Shown in pieces: positions 10,109 to 19,257 of a DNA stretch of 64,000 bases. How positions within the stretch are numbered: position 1 is the first letter of the stretch; each line of letters begins with the position of its first letter. The position numbers and the translations under genes were made by a program. Below the pieces are notes generated by a model, which saw only the letters and a list, made by a program, of their open reading frames with translations, made no database searches and was not told the DNA's origin. Source of the DNA: Niallia taxi (GTDB taxonomy: Bacteria; Bacillota; Bacilli; Bacillales; Cytobacillaceae); the NCBI RefSeq assembly GCF_032818155.1, contig NZ_CP102589.1:142001-206000 (forward strand), given 5' to 3'.

Positions 10109-10147
10109 AAGAGTTGGCTCATTTTATCTCAAATATGCCTATACCCA

Positions 10148-11218
10148 TTAAAAAGTATATTTAATGCTTTGTTTTTCTTGGTGTCGTTCCAAAGCCAAAT
10201 CTACAAGCTTTTCAATAAGTGCTGCATATTCTACATCTGTATGCTTCCATAATAGCGGGAACATACTGAACGGTGTAAACCCAGGCATTGTGTTTACTTC
10301 GTTAATATACACCTCTCCTGCACTCGTTAAGAAGAAGTCAGCACGCACAAGACCAGAACAATCTAAAGCTTTAAATGCTTTTATTGCGTCTTCCTTTATA
10401 GCTGCATATTCTTGCTCTGAAACCTCTGCAGGGATAATTAGGCCTGTATTTCCGTCCTCATATTTTGCTTTATAGTCATAGAAATCTGTTTTTGGCAGAA
10501 TTTCTCCAGCAACCGTTACTTCTGGATAGTCATTGCCAAGGACACCTACTTCAATTTCTCTTGCGATGACGCCTTCTTCCACAATGATTTTGCGGTCGAA
10601 TTGGAAGGCCTCTTCAAATGCAGCATCCAACTCTGCGCGAGATGTACATTTGCTTATACCTACACTTGATCCTAAGTTAGCAGGTTTAACAAAGCATGGG
10701 TAACCAAGATTCTCTTCTACTTTAGCGTATGCAGCTTCCTTAGCGCCTTGCCATTCACTTCTGATGAAGGATGTATATTTCACCTGGTTCAATCCAGCTA
10801 CTTCAAAAATATTTTTCATGACAACCTTATCCATACCAGCTGATGATGCAAGTACACCATTACCTACATAAGGAAGATTCAAAAGCTCAAGCAAACCTTG
10901 AACAGTCCCATCTTCTCCATTTGGTCCATGCAGCAATGGGAAGATTACATCCAAAGAGCTGTCATTTGTTTGGAACAAATCAGGAGAAAGTACTGTCGCA
11001 GAATGGCCATCCTGTCTTTTAAACTCTAATTCTTTCACTGTTTCTACAGGTCCTGTTAGCTGATTTCCTTTAATCCATTCACCCGTCTCCGTTATGTATA
11101 TAGGATGAATATCAAATTTATCTGTATCCAAGGCTTTTATAACCGCCAAGGCTGTTTGCATACTAACTTTATGTTCAGCGGATTTTCCACCGTATAATAA
11201 ACCGATTTTTTTCTTCAT
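10148..11218 (-). CDS. ddl: D-alanine--D-alanine ligase
   Basis: ATP-grasp ligase that joins two D-alanines. It opens with [17 protein letters not shown], has [14 protein letters not shown], the ATP-grasp segment [16 protein letters not shown], and ends with the metal-binding VRADFF and [16 protein letters not shown]. Length about 356. Two tandem ATGs (11221 and 11218) follow GGAGG at 5 and 8 nt; I take the second. Together with alr (D-Ala supply) and murF (use of the dipeptide), it completes the D-Ala branch within 10 kb. Confidence 0.97.
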   Translation of the reverse strand: MKKKIGLLYGGKSAEHKVSMQTALAVIKALDTDKFDIHPIYITETGEWIKGNQLTGPVETVKELEFKRQDGHSATVLSPDLFQTNDSSLDVIFPLLHGPNGEDGTVQGLLELLNLPYVGNGVLASSAGMDKVVMKNIFEVAGLNQVKYTSFIRSEWQGAKEAAYAKVEENLGYPCFVKPANLGSSVGISKCTSRAELDAAFEEAFQFDRKIIVEEGVIAREIEVGVLGNDYPEVTVAGEILPKTDFYDYKAKYEDGNTGLIIPAEVSEQEYAAIKEDAIKAFKALDCSGLVRADFFLTSAGEVYINEVNTMPGFTPFSMFPLLWKHTDVEYAALIEKLVDLALERHQEKQSIKYTF

Positions 11219-11446
11219 CATTCGTACCTCCATATTTTAAAGACACACACTTGTTATTCTACCACTAGAACTTTATCTTCAAAAGAGGAATCATGGACTA
11301 GCATTAGGCTTTTTATCAATTTGTAAAGTTTCTACACGATTTGTAATAATTTATGTTCAGAGGCGAGGAAATGCAGCTTATTCACACATTTTTTTTTAGG
11401 CATATTCTCCAAAAATTAACGTTCAATTCTATAAGCTAAATGAACC

Positions 11447-12046
11447 TTAATTATCAGGACCTTTTTCTCCTCGAATTGCTTTATCTACATGAAAAACCTT
11501 TGCGCTTCTCACATATTCAATATCACGCACCCCACTGCGAAAGTTCACGACTCGAGCTAATGCAAAGAAATAATCAGATAAACGGTTTAAGTATTTTAAT
11601 GGCAAATCAGGAACGTTCTCGTCTTCTCTCATTAAAGTAACTACACATCTTTCTGCCCGTCTCGTTACTGTTCTGGCAATATGGATGGCTGCAGCAGCGT
11701 TTGTTCCCCCAGGTAAAATAAATCGTTCAAGCGGCGGCGCTTCTTCCGTTAACATATCTATACGCTTTTCTAAAAAAGTAATAGCTTCCTCAGACAATTT
11801 TAATTGCCTATCTTTTATTATGCTTGCTAAATCTCCACCACAATCAAATAATTCATGTTGGATTTTCTCCAAGTCTTCCCTTACATCTAAAAAGGTCTCA
11901 TGCTCCAGCAAGGATATTGCTTGTCCGACAAAGCAATTTGCTTCATCCACTGTGCCATACGCTTCGACTCTGATGTCATCCTTGGCAATTCTTCCGCCAA
12001 TAATGCTCGTCTTGCCTTTATCACCTGTTTTCGTATAAATCTTCAT
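11447..12046 (-). CDS. yvqK: PduO-type cob(I)alamin adenosyltransferase
   Basis: ATP:cob(I)alamin (or cobinamide) adenosyltransferase of the PduO/EutT-like trimeric family. The N-terminal ATP-binding motif is KIYTKTGDKGKTSIIGG; the later helix motif RTVTRRAERCVV and LKYLNRLSDYFFALAR complete the active site. Length 199 is typical. It is the last gene of the B12 operon, starting 1 nt after the BtuD-CbiZ gene ends, and so falls under the cobalamin riboswitch upstream of btuF. It supplies the adenosyl form that the CbiZ domain and B12 enzymes need. Confidence 0.93.
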   Translation of the reverse strand: MKIYTKTGDKGKTSIIGGRIAKDDIRVEAYGTVDEANCFVGQAISLLEHETFLDVREDLEKIQHELFDCGGDLASIIKDRQLKLSEEAITFLEKRIDMLTEEAPPLERFILPGGTNAAAAIHIARTVTRRAERCVVTLMREDENVPDLPLKYLNRLSDYFFALARVVNFRSGVRDIEYVRSAKVFHVDKAIRGEKGPDN

Positions 12047-12047
12047 T

Positions 12048-13526
12048 TCATCCCTCTTCTCTAGCTTTTATGCTGCTTTCCCTTCTATCCAAAGCCTCTG
12101 TTAAACATTCATAAACACCTTTAGCAACTACTTTGCCTAAAGAAGTGATTGTGCCCGCAAACTCATGATGCTCTCCACTTTGGGTAGCTGCAATAAGTAA
12201 GCTGTCTGTTGGAGTACCTGTCGCTGTAGTTCCTGTAAGAGGATCAGCAACTTGTCTGTTACGAAGAACACTTGTCTTCGCCTCTGTCGCTGTCATCGCA
12301 CATTGCAGAAATGCTTGTTCAGAAAGCTCGCCATTAATAAAAATCCACAGATTGATTGTTCCAGGTAAAATGTACGAGGGATGCTGCTCACTCAAAGCTG
12401 CATCCACCGCATGTCCTACACTTGCAGTGACAACAATAAAAACAGAGGAAGCACCTGCTTGATAGCTTCCATACGCAGCATCTTCAAGCTCAACTGCAGT
12501 CATCATTCCTACCGTCTCACTCGGCAGAAAACCATTGTTCTCAAGATAACTATTCATTTCCGCCTTATAATCATCACAATGATAGTCTTTATTTACATGT
12601 CGATTAACAAAGTATTTATGCCAGCCGACTCCAGCTCCTGTCACACCAGAAGACAGTGTTTTCAGTGGAAAGTTAGTGGTAATAGATATGTAGTCATGGG
12701 ATATGTGCAAATGTTCTTCACCGATTACTTCTTGCCCTGATTTTTCAGCTGATTCAGGAGAAATAACTAGCTGAGCAGCAGGGACTTGCGGATGTAAGGT
12801 TCTCATTACATCTGTTTTATATACCTTTTTTATTGTATTCTCTTGCAGAACTTCCCGAGGATTAGCATCTGATTCTATCTGATTGTGATGGAGCAGCAAA
12901 AGCCTGTCACAGTACAAGCTAGCTAAATTCAAATCATGAAAAATACAGACGATAGTCAGTCCTTTATCCCTGCTCCACATTTTCAAAGTATCGAGCAGTT
13001 CTTTTTGAAAGGATAGATCTAGATGATTAGTAGGTTCGTCAAGAAGAAGAATCTCCGGCTCCTGTGCCAAGCATTGTGCTAAATACACACGCTGCTTTTC
13101 TCCTCCTGAAAGCTCTCCTATCAAGGAATCACTGTAATGACTTATACCCGTCTGTTCCATTGCTCTACTGATAATGGCTTTATCCTCTACAGTTAACCCC
13201 TGTATCCAGCCTATTTGGTGAGCATATCTGCCCATTGATACTATTTCTTTTACAGTATAAGAAAAGGTCTCTATTGTTTGTTGAGAAAGAGTAGAAATGA
13301 TTCTCGCAAGTTCTTTTTGTTTATATTGTGTAAGCTTCCTCTCTTTAATGAATAAATCACCAGAATCCGGTTCGAGGATACCACTTATCAGTTTAAATAA
13401 TGTTGTTTTCCCACTACCATTTGGACCAAGAATGCCAAGCATCTCCCCCTTTTGTACAGAAAAAGTGATATTCTCTAGCACCTTCTTCTTTCCGTAATGA
13501 AAGGAAAGTCCTTTTGCTTCAAGCAT
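12048..13526 (-). CDS. btuD: Fusion: cobalamin ABC ATPase BtuD + adenosylcobinamide amidohydrolase CbiZ
   Basis: The N-terminal 240 residues form an ABC ATPase of the iron/B12 family: Walker A GPNGSGKTT (about 34-42), signature LSGGEKQR (about 138), Walker B ILLLDEPTNH. From about residue 265 to the end is a CbiZ domain (SSGVTGAGVGWHKYFVNRHV, GMMTAVELEDAAYGSYQ, PGTINLWIFINGEL, TGTPTDSLLIAAT). CbiZ removes the aminopropanol arm from adenosylcobinamide to give adenosylcobyric acid, letting imported incomplete corrinoids be rebuilt. The same fusion exists as B. subtilis YvrA. The gene lies 4 nt after btuC, with GGTAGAA-type ribosome site, and is in one operon with btuF, btuC and yvqK. Confidence 0.94.
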   Translation of the reverse strand: MLEAKGLSFHYGKKKVLENITFSVQKGEMLGILGPNGSGKTTLFKLISGILEPDSGDLFIKERKLTQYKQKELARIISTLSQQTIETFSYTVKEIVSMGRYAHQIGWIQGLTVEDKAIISRAMEQTGISHYSDSLIGELSGGEKQRVYLAQCLAQEPEILLLDEPTNHLDLSFQKELLDTLKMWSRDKGLTIVCIFHDLNLASLYCDRLLLLHHNQIESDANPREVLQENTIKKVYKTDVMRTLHPQVPAAQLVISPESAEKSGQEVIGEEHLHISHDYISITTNFPLKTLSSGVTGAGVGWHKYFVNRHVNKDYHCDDYKAEMNSYLENNGFLPSETVGMMTAVELEDAAYGSYQAGASSVFIVVTASVGHAVDAALSEQHPSYILPGTINLWIFINGELSEQAFLQCAMTATEAKTSVLRNRQVADPLTGTTATGTPTDSLLIAATQSGEHHEFAGTITSLGKVVAKGVYECLTEALDRRESSIKAREEG

Positions 13527-13530
13527 CGTT

Positions 13531-14562
13531 CTACCTCCCTTTCCTTCTATGATTTAATAGCAATACAGCAAATACAGGTGCACCTGCAAGTGCAGTAATG
13601 ACACCAATTGGCAGCTCAGCAGGTGAAATGATTGATCTTGCCAGCAAATCAGCGAGAATTAGAAAACCACTCCCAACAATAATAGACAGCGGCAGCACAT
13701 GACGATGATCAGGCCCAGTCAGAAGCCTGATTAAATGAGGAATAACAAGACCAACAAAGCCAATTGTCCCTGACACTGCAACAGCAGCTCCAGTCAGCAT
13801 ACTTCCAGCAAGCAGGATTAATATCTTTCTAAACCTTACTTGTACGCCTAAATGCTGTGCGCGCTCTTCTCCGAACGCCAGTATATTGAGTTCCTTTCCT
13901 TGCAGCAGCAAAAGCAGACAGCCGACAACAAAAAAAGGAAGAAACATTTGAATATAGACCCAGCCTCTCATCGACACACTTCCGAGCAGCCAGCCAATAA
14001 TCTGTCTTAGCTCATCACCAGTTAATGCAATGAAAAGCGAGATGAATGCAGCTAGAAACGAACTAAAGATAATACCTGTCAGTATAATCGTTTCTACCTT
14101 CATTGCAGGGTCAAGTCTTCTTGCGAACAATAAAACACATAATATCGTTATAAAAGCAGACAGGATACTTAGTACAGGCAACGTGTACCCGCCCAAAACG
14201 GGGATTGAAATATGAAAGAACAATGTTGCAACAGCTCCAACCGAAGCGCCTGAAGATACACCTAATGTATAAGGATCTGCTAACGGATTTCGCAACAAAC
14301 CTTGAAAAGAGCATCCTGCAATAGCAAGACTTGCACCGACAAGCCCAGAAAGAATAACACGTGGAAGGCGGATATTATAAACAATATTTGCCTGCATTTT
14401 GTCTACATCAAATATTTCTGTTGGACTGATTAAGTTGGCGAAGATTTTGACAATGGTCAAAAAGGGCACTGAAACGGTTCCAACTGAAATCCCTAGAAAA
14501 AGTGCGATGATGAGAAAAAAAGCGGCCAATAAATAAGCCGCTTTTCTATTATTTAAAAACAT
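13531..14562 (-). CDS. btuC: Cobalamin ABC transporter permease BtuC
   Basis: Integral membrane permease of the FecCD/BtuC family, with about nine or ten hydrophobic segments in 343 residues. Family signatures: NIRLPRVILSGLVGASLAIAG, LRNPLADPYTLGVSSGASVGA, and GTIGFVGLVIPHLIRLLTGPDHR, which contains the ATPase coupling region. The start is ATG 14562, so the gene overlaps the end of btuF by 14 nt; the longer frame to 14637 would lie wholly inside btuF. Substrate assignment rests on the B12 riboswitch and the CbiZ fusion. Confidence 0.94.
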   Translation of the reverse strand: MFLNNRKAAYLLAAFFLIIALFLGISVGTVSVPFLTIVKIFANLISPTEIFDVDKMQANIVYNIRLPRVILSGLVGASLAIAGCSFQGLLRNPLADPYTLGVSSGASVGAVATLFFHISIPVLGGYTLPVLSILSAFITILCVLLFARRLDPAMKVETIILTGIIFSSFLAAFISLFIALTGDELRQIIGWLLGSVSMRGWVYIQMFLPFFVVGCLLLLLQGKELNILAFGEERAQHLGVQVRFRKILILLAGSMLTGAAVAVSGTIGFVGLVIPHLIRLLTGPDHRHVLPLSIIVGSGFLILADLLARSIISPAELPIGVITALAGAPVFAVLLLNHRRKGR

Positions 14563-15508
14563 CCGGATATACTGCCTTCGCAAATTCCTGTATTCCTTGT
14601 GCAAGCCTTGGGCCTGAACGGGAAACAAGGTCTTCATCTACTTCTACTATTTGCTTGTCCTTTACTGCCGTTACATTTTCCCAGCCATCTCGCTTCGTTA
14701 CTTGCCCAACAGGATCTGGTGAAATGCTGCCATATGTTGTAATAACTACATCTGGATCTGCCTCAATGACCGCTTCCTGGTCAACCTGAACCCAGCCAGT
14801 TTCCTTAATAACATTCGTTGCATTGATTGTATCAATCATTTCTTGCATGAATGTATCTTTTCCTGTTGTAAATGCATCAGGTGCAGGACTAACCTCTACA
14901 TAAACATCCTTTTTGTCTTTAGCAGGGATGCTTGCAGCCTTATCTTTAATAGAAGCGATATCATCCTTCATACCTTCAACCACTTCTTCTGCTTTCGCTT
15001 CCTCCCCAACTGCTTCACCAATCATCTCAATGCTTTCGTAAACACCATCAAAATCAGACGCATCATTAACAACAAGCACATCTATTCCAGCATCTCTTAT
15101 CTGTTGTAATCCATCTGCCCATGTACCAGCTACAGACTCATGTGCAAGAACTAAATCAGGATCTAATGAAATAGTTTTCTCCACATTTAGCTCCATACCT
15201 GCTACTTTTTCAATATCTGTTGTTTCTTTAGGGTAGTCATCACTTTCAGAAACACCAACTACCTCATCACCTACTCCAAGTGCAAAAGCTACCTCTGTAT
15301 TACTTGGTATTAATGACACGATCTTTTCTGGCTTGTCATCAATAACAACCTCTTGATTGGCTGCGTCCTTAATAGTGACAGGGAAAGCCGCCTCTGTCTG
15401 TTCTGATTTTTTCTGGTCATTATTTTCATTGTCAGAAGCTTGTCCACACCCAGCTAAAACTAAGCACGCAAGTAATGCACCGCAAAATAATGAATAGTAC
15501 TTTCTCAT
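14549..15508 (-). CDS. btuF: Cobalamin-binding lipoprotein BtuF
   Basis: Class III substrate-binding lipoprotein that delivers corrinoid to BtuC. Signal peptide with lipobox LVLAGC (Cys21), then an acidic Ser/Asn/Lys linker, then two lobes. The segment KIVSLIPSNTEVAFALGVGDEVVGVSE is typical of BtuF, as is the C-terminal SRSGPRLAQGIQEFAKAVYP. It is the first gene of the operon and lies just downstream of a cobalamin riboswitch. GGGAGGAAGAG stands before the ATG. Confidence 0.94.
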   Translation of the reverse strand: MRKYYSLFCGALLACLVLAGCGQASDNENNDQKKSEQTEAAFPVTIKDAANQEVVIDDKPEKIVSLIPSNTEVAFALGVGDEVVGVSESDDYPKETTDIEKVAGMELNVEKTISLDPDLVLAHESVAGTWADGLQQIRDAGIDVLVVNDASDFDGVYESIEMIGEAVGEEAKAEEVVEGMKDDIASIKDKAASIPAKDKKDVYVEVSPAPDAFTTGKDTFMQEMIDTINATNVIKETGWVQVDQEAVIEADPDVVITTYGSISPDPVGQVTKRDGWENVTAVKDKQIVEVDEDLVSRSGPRLAQGIQEFAKAVYPDVFK

Positions 15509-15532
15509 CTCTCTTCCTCCCTTTCATGTTCG

Positions 15533-15559
15533 GAAAAATAAAAAGGAGTCAGTCCTTTT
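15533..15559 (-). terminator. Candidate expression-platform hairpin before btuF
   Basis: On the minus strand AAAAGGA-CTGAC-TCCTTTT followed by TATTTTT, between the cobalamin aptamer and the btuF ribosome site. It looks like the ligand-controlled terminator. A second possible pairing of GGAGTCTGTCC (15645-15635) with GGACTGACTCC (15556-15546) would compete with it, as expected of an antiterminator. Confidence 0.55.
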
Positions 15560-15704
15560 GAACACATAAAAAAACACACTTATCAATAGCATAATGCATA
15601 AAAAAAGTGTGAGAGCTCATGTTTCCTTTTTTGGACAGACTCCGGGAAGGACCTTCATTATAAAAATCGCGCTCCACACCATCCTATCCTCGTAGGCATT
15701 TTAA

Positions 15705-15873
15705 GGTGCATAGATGAATGGCAGGTCTCCTGACTCATGACTATTGCTTATTTGCGCCTTCCCATACAATTACAGTGGCATATATGCTAAAAAAGCAGTC
15801 ATTTACAGTGGCGGGACCGCGCTGGATTTCCACCAGCTTCCCTTTTAAGCTTGCTTTACAAACAACAAGCACC
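15705..15873 (-). promoter_or_regulatory. Cobalamin (AdoCbl) riboswitch
   Basis: On the minus strand the aptamer runs from GGTGC (15873-15869) to GCACC (15709-15705), which pair as P1. Inside are the conserved AAAAGGGAA, the stem CTGGTGGAAATCCAG, GCGGTCCCGCCACTGTAA and the B12 box AGTCAGGAGACCTGCC (15736-15721). All are in canonical order and spacing. It lies upstream of btuF, so high adenosylcobalamin should shut off the whole btuFCD-cbiZ-yvqK operon. Confidence 0.95.
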
Positions 15874-15906
15874 ATTCTCTATCTTTTTCATTTTTCATCA
15901 ACGTTG

Positions 15907-15912
15907 ATTATA
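15907..15912 (-). promoter_or_regulatory. Possible -10 box of the B12 operon
   Basis: TATAAT on the minus strand, preceded by GTG, about 35 nt upstream of the riboswitch P1 stem and inside the sfsA-riboswitch gap. No clear -35 is seen at the right distance. Confidence 0.35.
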
Positions 15913-15932
15913 CACTAATTCGAACGTTCACG

Positions 15933-16679
15933 TTAGCTAATATCAAGCATTTTTTTATCAAGCTGGACGGGAATTGGCCGGGAAAGCTGAATGCCCTCTA
16001 AGGACATATCACAAGTATATGCCATCAGCTTTACGCCAGCCTTTTCTGCTTGCTCCAAGCATTGTGCAAAAAACGGATCAATATGCGCTGCAGATGTAAC
16101 CAGGTCGACATCCTCCCGCTGCACAACAAATAGAATTGCTGTTTGCCACTCTCCCTGCTTCGCAATGGACGCAAGCTCTTGTACATGCTTTGCTCCCCTT
16201 GCCGTGACTGCATCTGGAAACATTCCAATTCTGCCATGTGCAAGTGTGACGCTTTTCACCTCTAACAGAAGCCCCTTGCCTCTCTCATCCTCCAACATGA
16301 AGTCCCATCTTGAATGCCCATAAACAAACTCTGATTTCTTCCATTCGTATGAAGACAACTCTGGAAGTGCAAAATTTTTCAACACCCTTTCAATAAGCTT
16401 ATTCGGGTATGTAGTATTTATAGAAACAAAAATTCCTTCATGCTCGACAAGAACAGCAGTCCACTTCGTTTTCCTATTAGGGTTTGTGCTTGGAAGCACA
16501 TATACTGCTGTATCTTTTAGTAATAATTCCTTCAATCTGCCCGGATCAGCTAAATGAACAACTTCTATTGATTCCTTATATAGACAATGAAGAATAAAGC
16601 GGTTGGGCCTTTCTTTAAACACCATTTTGACAAGCTTTTGCGGAAAGGCTTCTGAAATATTCCTATTCAAACTGCTCAC
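15933..16679 (-). CDS. sfsA: SfsA family protein (DNA-binding/nuclease-like)
   Basis: Homologue of E. coli SfsA (sugar fermentation stimulation protein), a conserved protein with an OB-like N-terminal part and a C-terminal PD-(D/E)xK nuclease-like fold. Visible features: FILHCLYKESIEVVHLADPGRLKELL near the start, then RWDFMLEDERGKGLLLEVKSVTL with the candidate nuclease residues Asp and ExK, and GRIGMFPDAVTARGAKHVQEL. Length 248. The start is a GTG (16679) or the TTG four codons later; neither has a strong ribosome site. It lies 8 nt after the unknown gene upstream, so the two are probably cotranscribed. Its cellular role is unclear. Confidence 0.88.
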   Translation of the reverse strand: MSSLNRNISEAFPQKLVKMVFKERPNRFILHCLYKESIEVVHLADPGRLKELLLKDTAVYVLPSTNPNRKTKWTAVLVEHEGIFVSINTTYPNKLIERVLKNFALPELSSYEWKKSEFVYGHSRWDFMLEDERGKGLLLEVKSVTLAHGRIGMFPDAVTARGAKHVQELASIAKQGEWQTAILFVVQREDVDLVTSAAHIDPFFAQCLEQAEKAGVKLMAYTCDMSLEGIQLSRPIPVQLDKKMLDIS

Positions 16680-16687
16680 CTGTCTTT

Positions 16688-17467
16688 TTAATTAATGATT
16701 ACTTCCCATTCCTTCGTCCTTTTATCATAAACAAGCTTTCCGTCCACATTGCCTTGTTTGCTTCTTTTCTCGTATTCCTCATACATGTCGTCCATATTCG
16801 CAAAGTCGCCGATAACCCAGATAGGTATTTCAATGCGCATCCTGTTTTGACTTGCCTTTTGAATGGAAAGTACCATTCCTTCCTTCATCATCTCCTTCAA
16901 CAATAATACTCCTTGTTGACTTAACGGTGTGAAGATGCGTTTTTTCTTGACTCCGAACAGTGTTTTGTCTGCTTTTAGACGGTTTAATTTCTGACTTATT
17001 ACCTCACCGAAAAAAGAATAAAACATAGGAAGATTTTTGTAATATGTCTTATTAAACCAGCCATCATCATGGGCCAGATATACAAATTGATTGTTGAGAT
17101 GCTGATAAAAAGGAGCCTTCAAGTGATCTCTTTTATGAGCAAGAAAGAGGAGCTCTGCAATTGTCTGTCCATGAAGAACATCTAACGCCTCCGTTTCTTC
17201 AAAATCAATCCACGCAAAATCTCCATAGCCATAAACATCCTCTTTAGCGAGCTTCGCTAATTTCTGTTCGGGAACATAATCGAACATTGTATGTGTATGT
17301 AATTCACCATCATCAAACTGATGCTTCAATAGTAAGATAGACGAAATTGATTGAGCTAAAAAATGATAAAATTCATAAAATTCAATCCCATATGAGAGAA
17401 CAAACCGTTCCTTTTCATGCAAATGGATATACACTACATCCCGGATATCATGATTGCCTTTTTTCAT
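16688..17467 (-). CDS. Conserved cytoplasmic protein of unknown function
   Basis: A 259-residue protein I do not recognise. It has no signal peptide and no membrane segment. It is rich in Tyr, Phe, His and charged residues (YGIEFYEFYHFLAQSISS, FAHKRDHLKAPFYQHL, THTMFDYVPEQ) and has no obvious nucleotide-binding or metal motif. The start is ATG 17467, after GGGGGT, giving MKKGNHDIRDVVYIHLH. The in-frame extension to 17494 precedes that ribosome site. It is followed 8 nt later by sfsA, so the two may be an operon. Confidence 0.85.
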   Translation of the reverse strand: MKKGNHDIRDVVYIHLHEKERFVLSYGIEFYEFYHFLAQSISSILLLKHQFDDGELHTHTMFDYVPEQKLAKLAKEDVYGYGDFAWIDFEETEALDVLHGQTIAELLFLAHKRDHLKAPFYQHLNNQFVYLAHDDGWFNKTYYKNLPMFYSFFGEVISQKLNRLKADKTLFGVKKKRIFTPLSQQGVLLLKEMMKEGMVLSIQKASQNRMRIEIPIWVIGDFANMDDMYEEYEKRSKQGNVDGKLVYDKRTKEWEVIIN

Positions 17468-17734
17468 AAAGTACCCCCTAAACACTTTAAGCAATAAATA
17501 AATAGATACTTTTTATCCACTTCAGTTTATCAAAAACAAATTAAAATAGCTCCTAAATGATATTTAGCCCTTATGTAAACAAATTCGCAGCTATTATTTC
17601 TCCTGTATGCTTTCCAAATATAAGAAGAAAGATACAAACAGATGCCATTTTCCATTACATTATACAAGTTATCTGCAGTGTTTTATATAATTATCGGAAC
17701 AATATAAAAAATGACATATGGTTGTAATCTTCAT
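17468..17734. other. AT-rich spacer between two minus-strand genes
   Basis: Nothing coding is evident between the unknown gene and the mtaD terminator. It should hold the promoter of the 17467 gene. No RNA motif recognised. Confidence 0.4.
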
Positions 17735-17766
17735 AAAAAAAACCGCCTCCTTTTTAAGACGGTTTT
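17735..17766 (-). terminator. Terminator after the amidohydrolase gene
   Basis: AAACCG / CGGTTT stem with partial inner pairing, followed on the minus strand by TTTTTTTT, about 85 nt after the stop at 17852. Confidence 0.7.
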
Positions 17767-17851
17767 AGATCTTTGACAATATGCCAAAGACGAAGAGTTA
17801 TATACTGTTTCTTTGTAAAAACTTTAAAGTATTCTATATTAGCATAACCCC

Positions 17852-19186
17852 CTACACGATATTTGTCTTTTTAAGTAATCTTCTAATACTAGTGTCTGCT
17901 TCTTTTAATATAATTTGTTTATCAATTGTTCGCATAATCTTGTTTTCCATGATGATTCGGCCATTAATAATGGTTGTAACAACGTCAGCTCTTGTTGCTG
18001 AATAGACAATTCTTGAAACTGGATCAACATCATAGGAAGGATACGTATGGAAGTTCTGTAAGTTTAAAATGGCGATATCAGCTTTTTTACCAACCTCTAT
18101 ACTGCCAATTTCCGTTTCTAGTCCAACTGCTTTTGCTCCGCCGATTGTTGCCATCCGAAATACTGTTCTTGCATCCATGGCTGTTGGTCCGTGGATGGGC
18201 TTTTGTATTAATGCAGCCAATCTCATTTCGTTGAACATATCGAGGTTATTATTGCAGGGAGCACCATCTGCCCCAAGACTGACAGAGGCATGATTATGCA
18301 ATAAATGCGGCGTTTCTGCAATGCCTGAAGCAAGCTTTAAATTTGAACCAGGGCAATGACTTACATGAACACCTTTCTCTTTTATGATTCTTTTTTCTTC
18401 TTCATCCAACCAAATGCAATGAGCTAAAATAAGGCGATCATTCGCAAGACCCAAGTGGTCGAGATAGACGACATTCCTCATCCCTGTTTCTTGTTGGACG
18501 ATTTCAATCTCCGTTTTATTCTCAGAGGCATGTGTATGAACAAATGCCTTATATTTATCGGAAAGCACCTTAACTTCCTTTAAAAGCTCCTCTGTACAAG
18601 ACACGACAAACCTTGGGGAAAAGGCATATTGTATTCTACCGTCATCAAACTGATCCCACTTCTCTAGTAAATCAACACTCTGCTGGATAGAATCTGCTGT
18701 TTTTTCCTGAAGAGCTGCTGGCACTTCACTTCCCTTATCCATCATTACTTTTCCAGAAACAGCCCTAATTCCGCTTTCGGCAATAGCCTGAAAAGCAAAA
18801 TCTGCATGATGAACGGTTTCCATATCAACGATTGTCGTTGTACCACTTTCTACCAGCTCGCCAATGCCAAGCATTGCCGAATAATAGATGGACTCCTGAT
18901 CATGAGCCGCCTCTAGTGGCCAAATTCTTTTGCGAAGCCAATCCATCAGCTCTAAATCATCTCCTTTGCCTCTGAATAAGGTCTGACATAAATGAATATG
19001 TGTTTGTACAAATCCTGGTATTACTGTGTGATTTGCTGCATCAATAATTTTATCTGCACTAGCAGCATTAAGTCCTTGACCGATTTCCTTAATACGGTCA
19101 TTTTCAATTAAGATATCCCCATTAATTATTGTCTCTTCTGCATTCATTGTAACGATTTGCGCATTTTGAATTAGTATTGTGGACAT
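17852..19186 (-). CDS. mtaD: MtaD-type amidohydrolase (adenosine/SAH/MTA or related purine deaminase)
   Basis: Metal-dependent TIM-barrel amidohydrolase of the MtaD/TrzN/SsnA branch. Metal and catalytic sites are visible: QTHIHLCQTLFRG (His-X-His), VHTHASENKTEIE (His and the catalytic Glu region), AHCIWLDEEE, SHCPGSNLKLASG and GADGAPCNNNLDM (Asp). The family deaminates S-adenosylhomocysteine, methylthioadenosine or 5'-deoxyadenosine, but relatives act on other purines, so the substrate cannot be read off. Start ATG 19186 with GGGGGA 10 nt upstream; length 444. A purine riboswitch and terminator lie in its leader, which supports a purine-linked substrate and is independent evidence of purine control. 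Confidence 0.88.
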   Translation of the reverse strand: MSTILIQNAQIVTMNAEETIINGDILIENDRIKEIGQGLNAASADKIIDAANHTVIPGFVQTHIHLCQTLFRGKGDDLELMDWLRKRIWPLEAAHDQESIYYSAMLGIGELVESGTTTIVDMETVHHADFAFQAIAESGIRAVSGKVMMDKGSEVPAALQEKTADSIQQSVDLLEKWDQFDDGRIQYAFSPRFVVSCTEELLKEVKVLSDKYKAFVHTHASENKTEIEIVQQETGMRNVVYLDHLGLANDRLILAHCIWLDEEEKRIIKEKGVHVSHCPGSNLKLASGIAETPHLLHNHASVSLGADGAPCNNNLDMFNEMRLAALIQKPIHGPTAMDARTVFRMATIGGAKAVGLETEIGSIEVGKKADIAILNLQNFHTYPSYDVDPVSRIVYSATRADVVTTIINGRIIMENKIMRTIDKQIILKEADTSIRRLLKKTNIV

Positions 19187-19210
19187 TGTCCCATTCCCCC
19201 TTTTAAACAT

Positions 19211-19257
19211 AAAAAGCTACGAAAAAACAAGCATATAAAGCTTGTTTTTTCGTAGCT
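19211..19257 (-). terminator. Leader terminator of mtaD, overlapping the purine aptamer
   Basis: Perfect inverted repeat with 18-bp arms (19215-19232 and 19240-19257, arm AGCTACGAAAAAACAAGC, loop of 7) followed on the minus strand by TTTTAT, before the mtaD ribosome site. The upstream arm (19257-19240) contains the 3' strand of riboswitch stem P1. Ligand-stabilised P1 and this terminator compete for the same bases. Confidence 0.85.
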
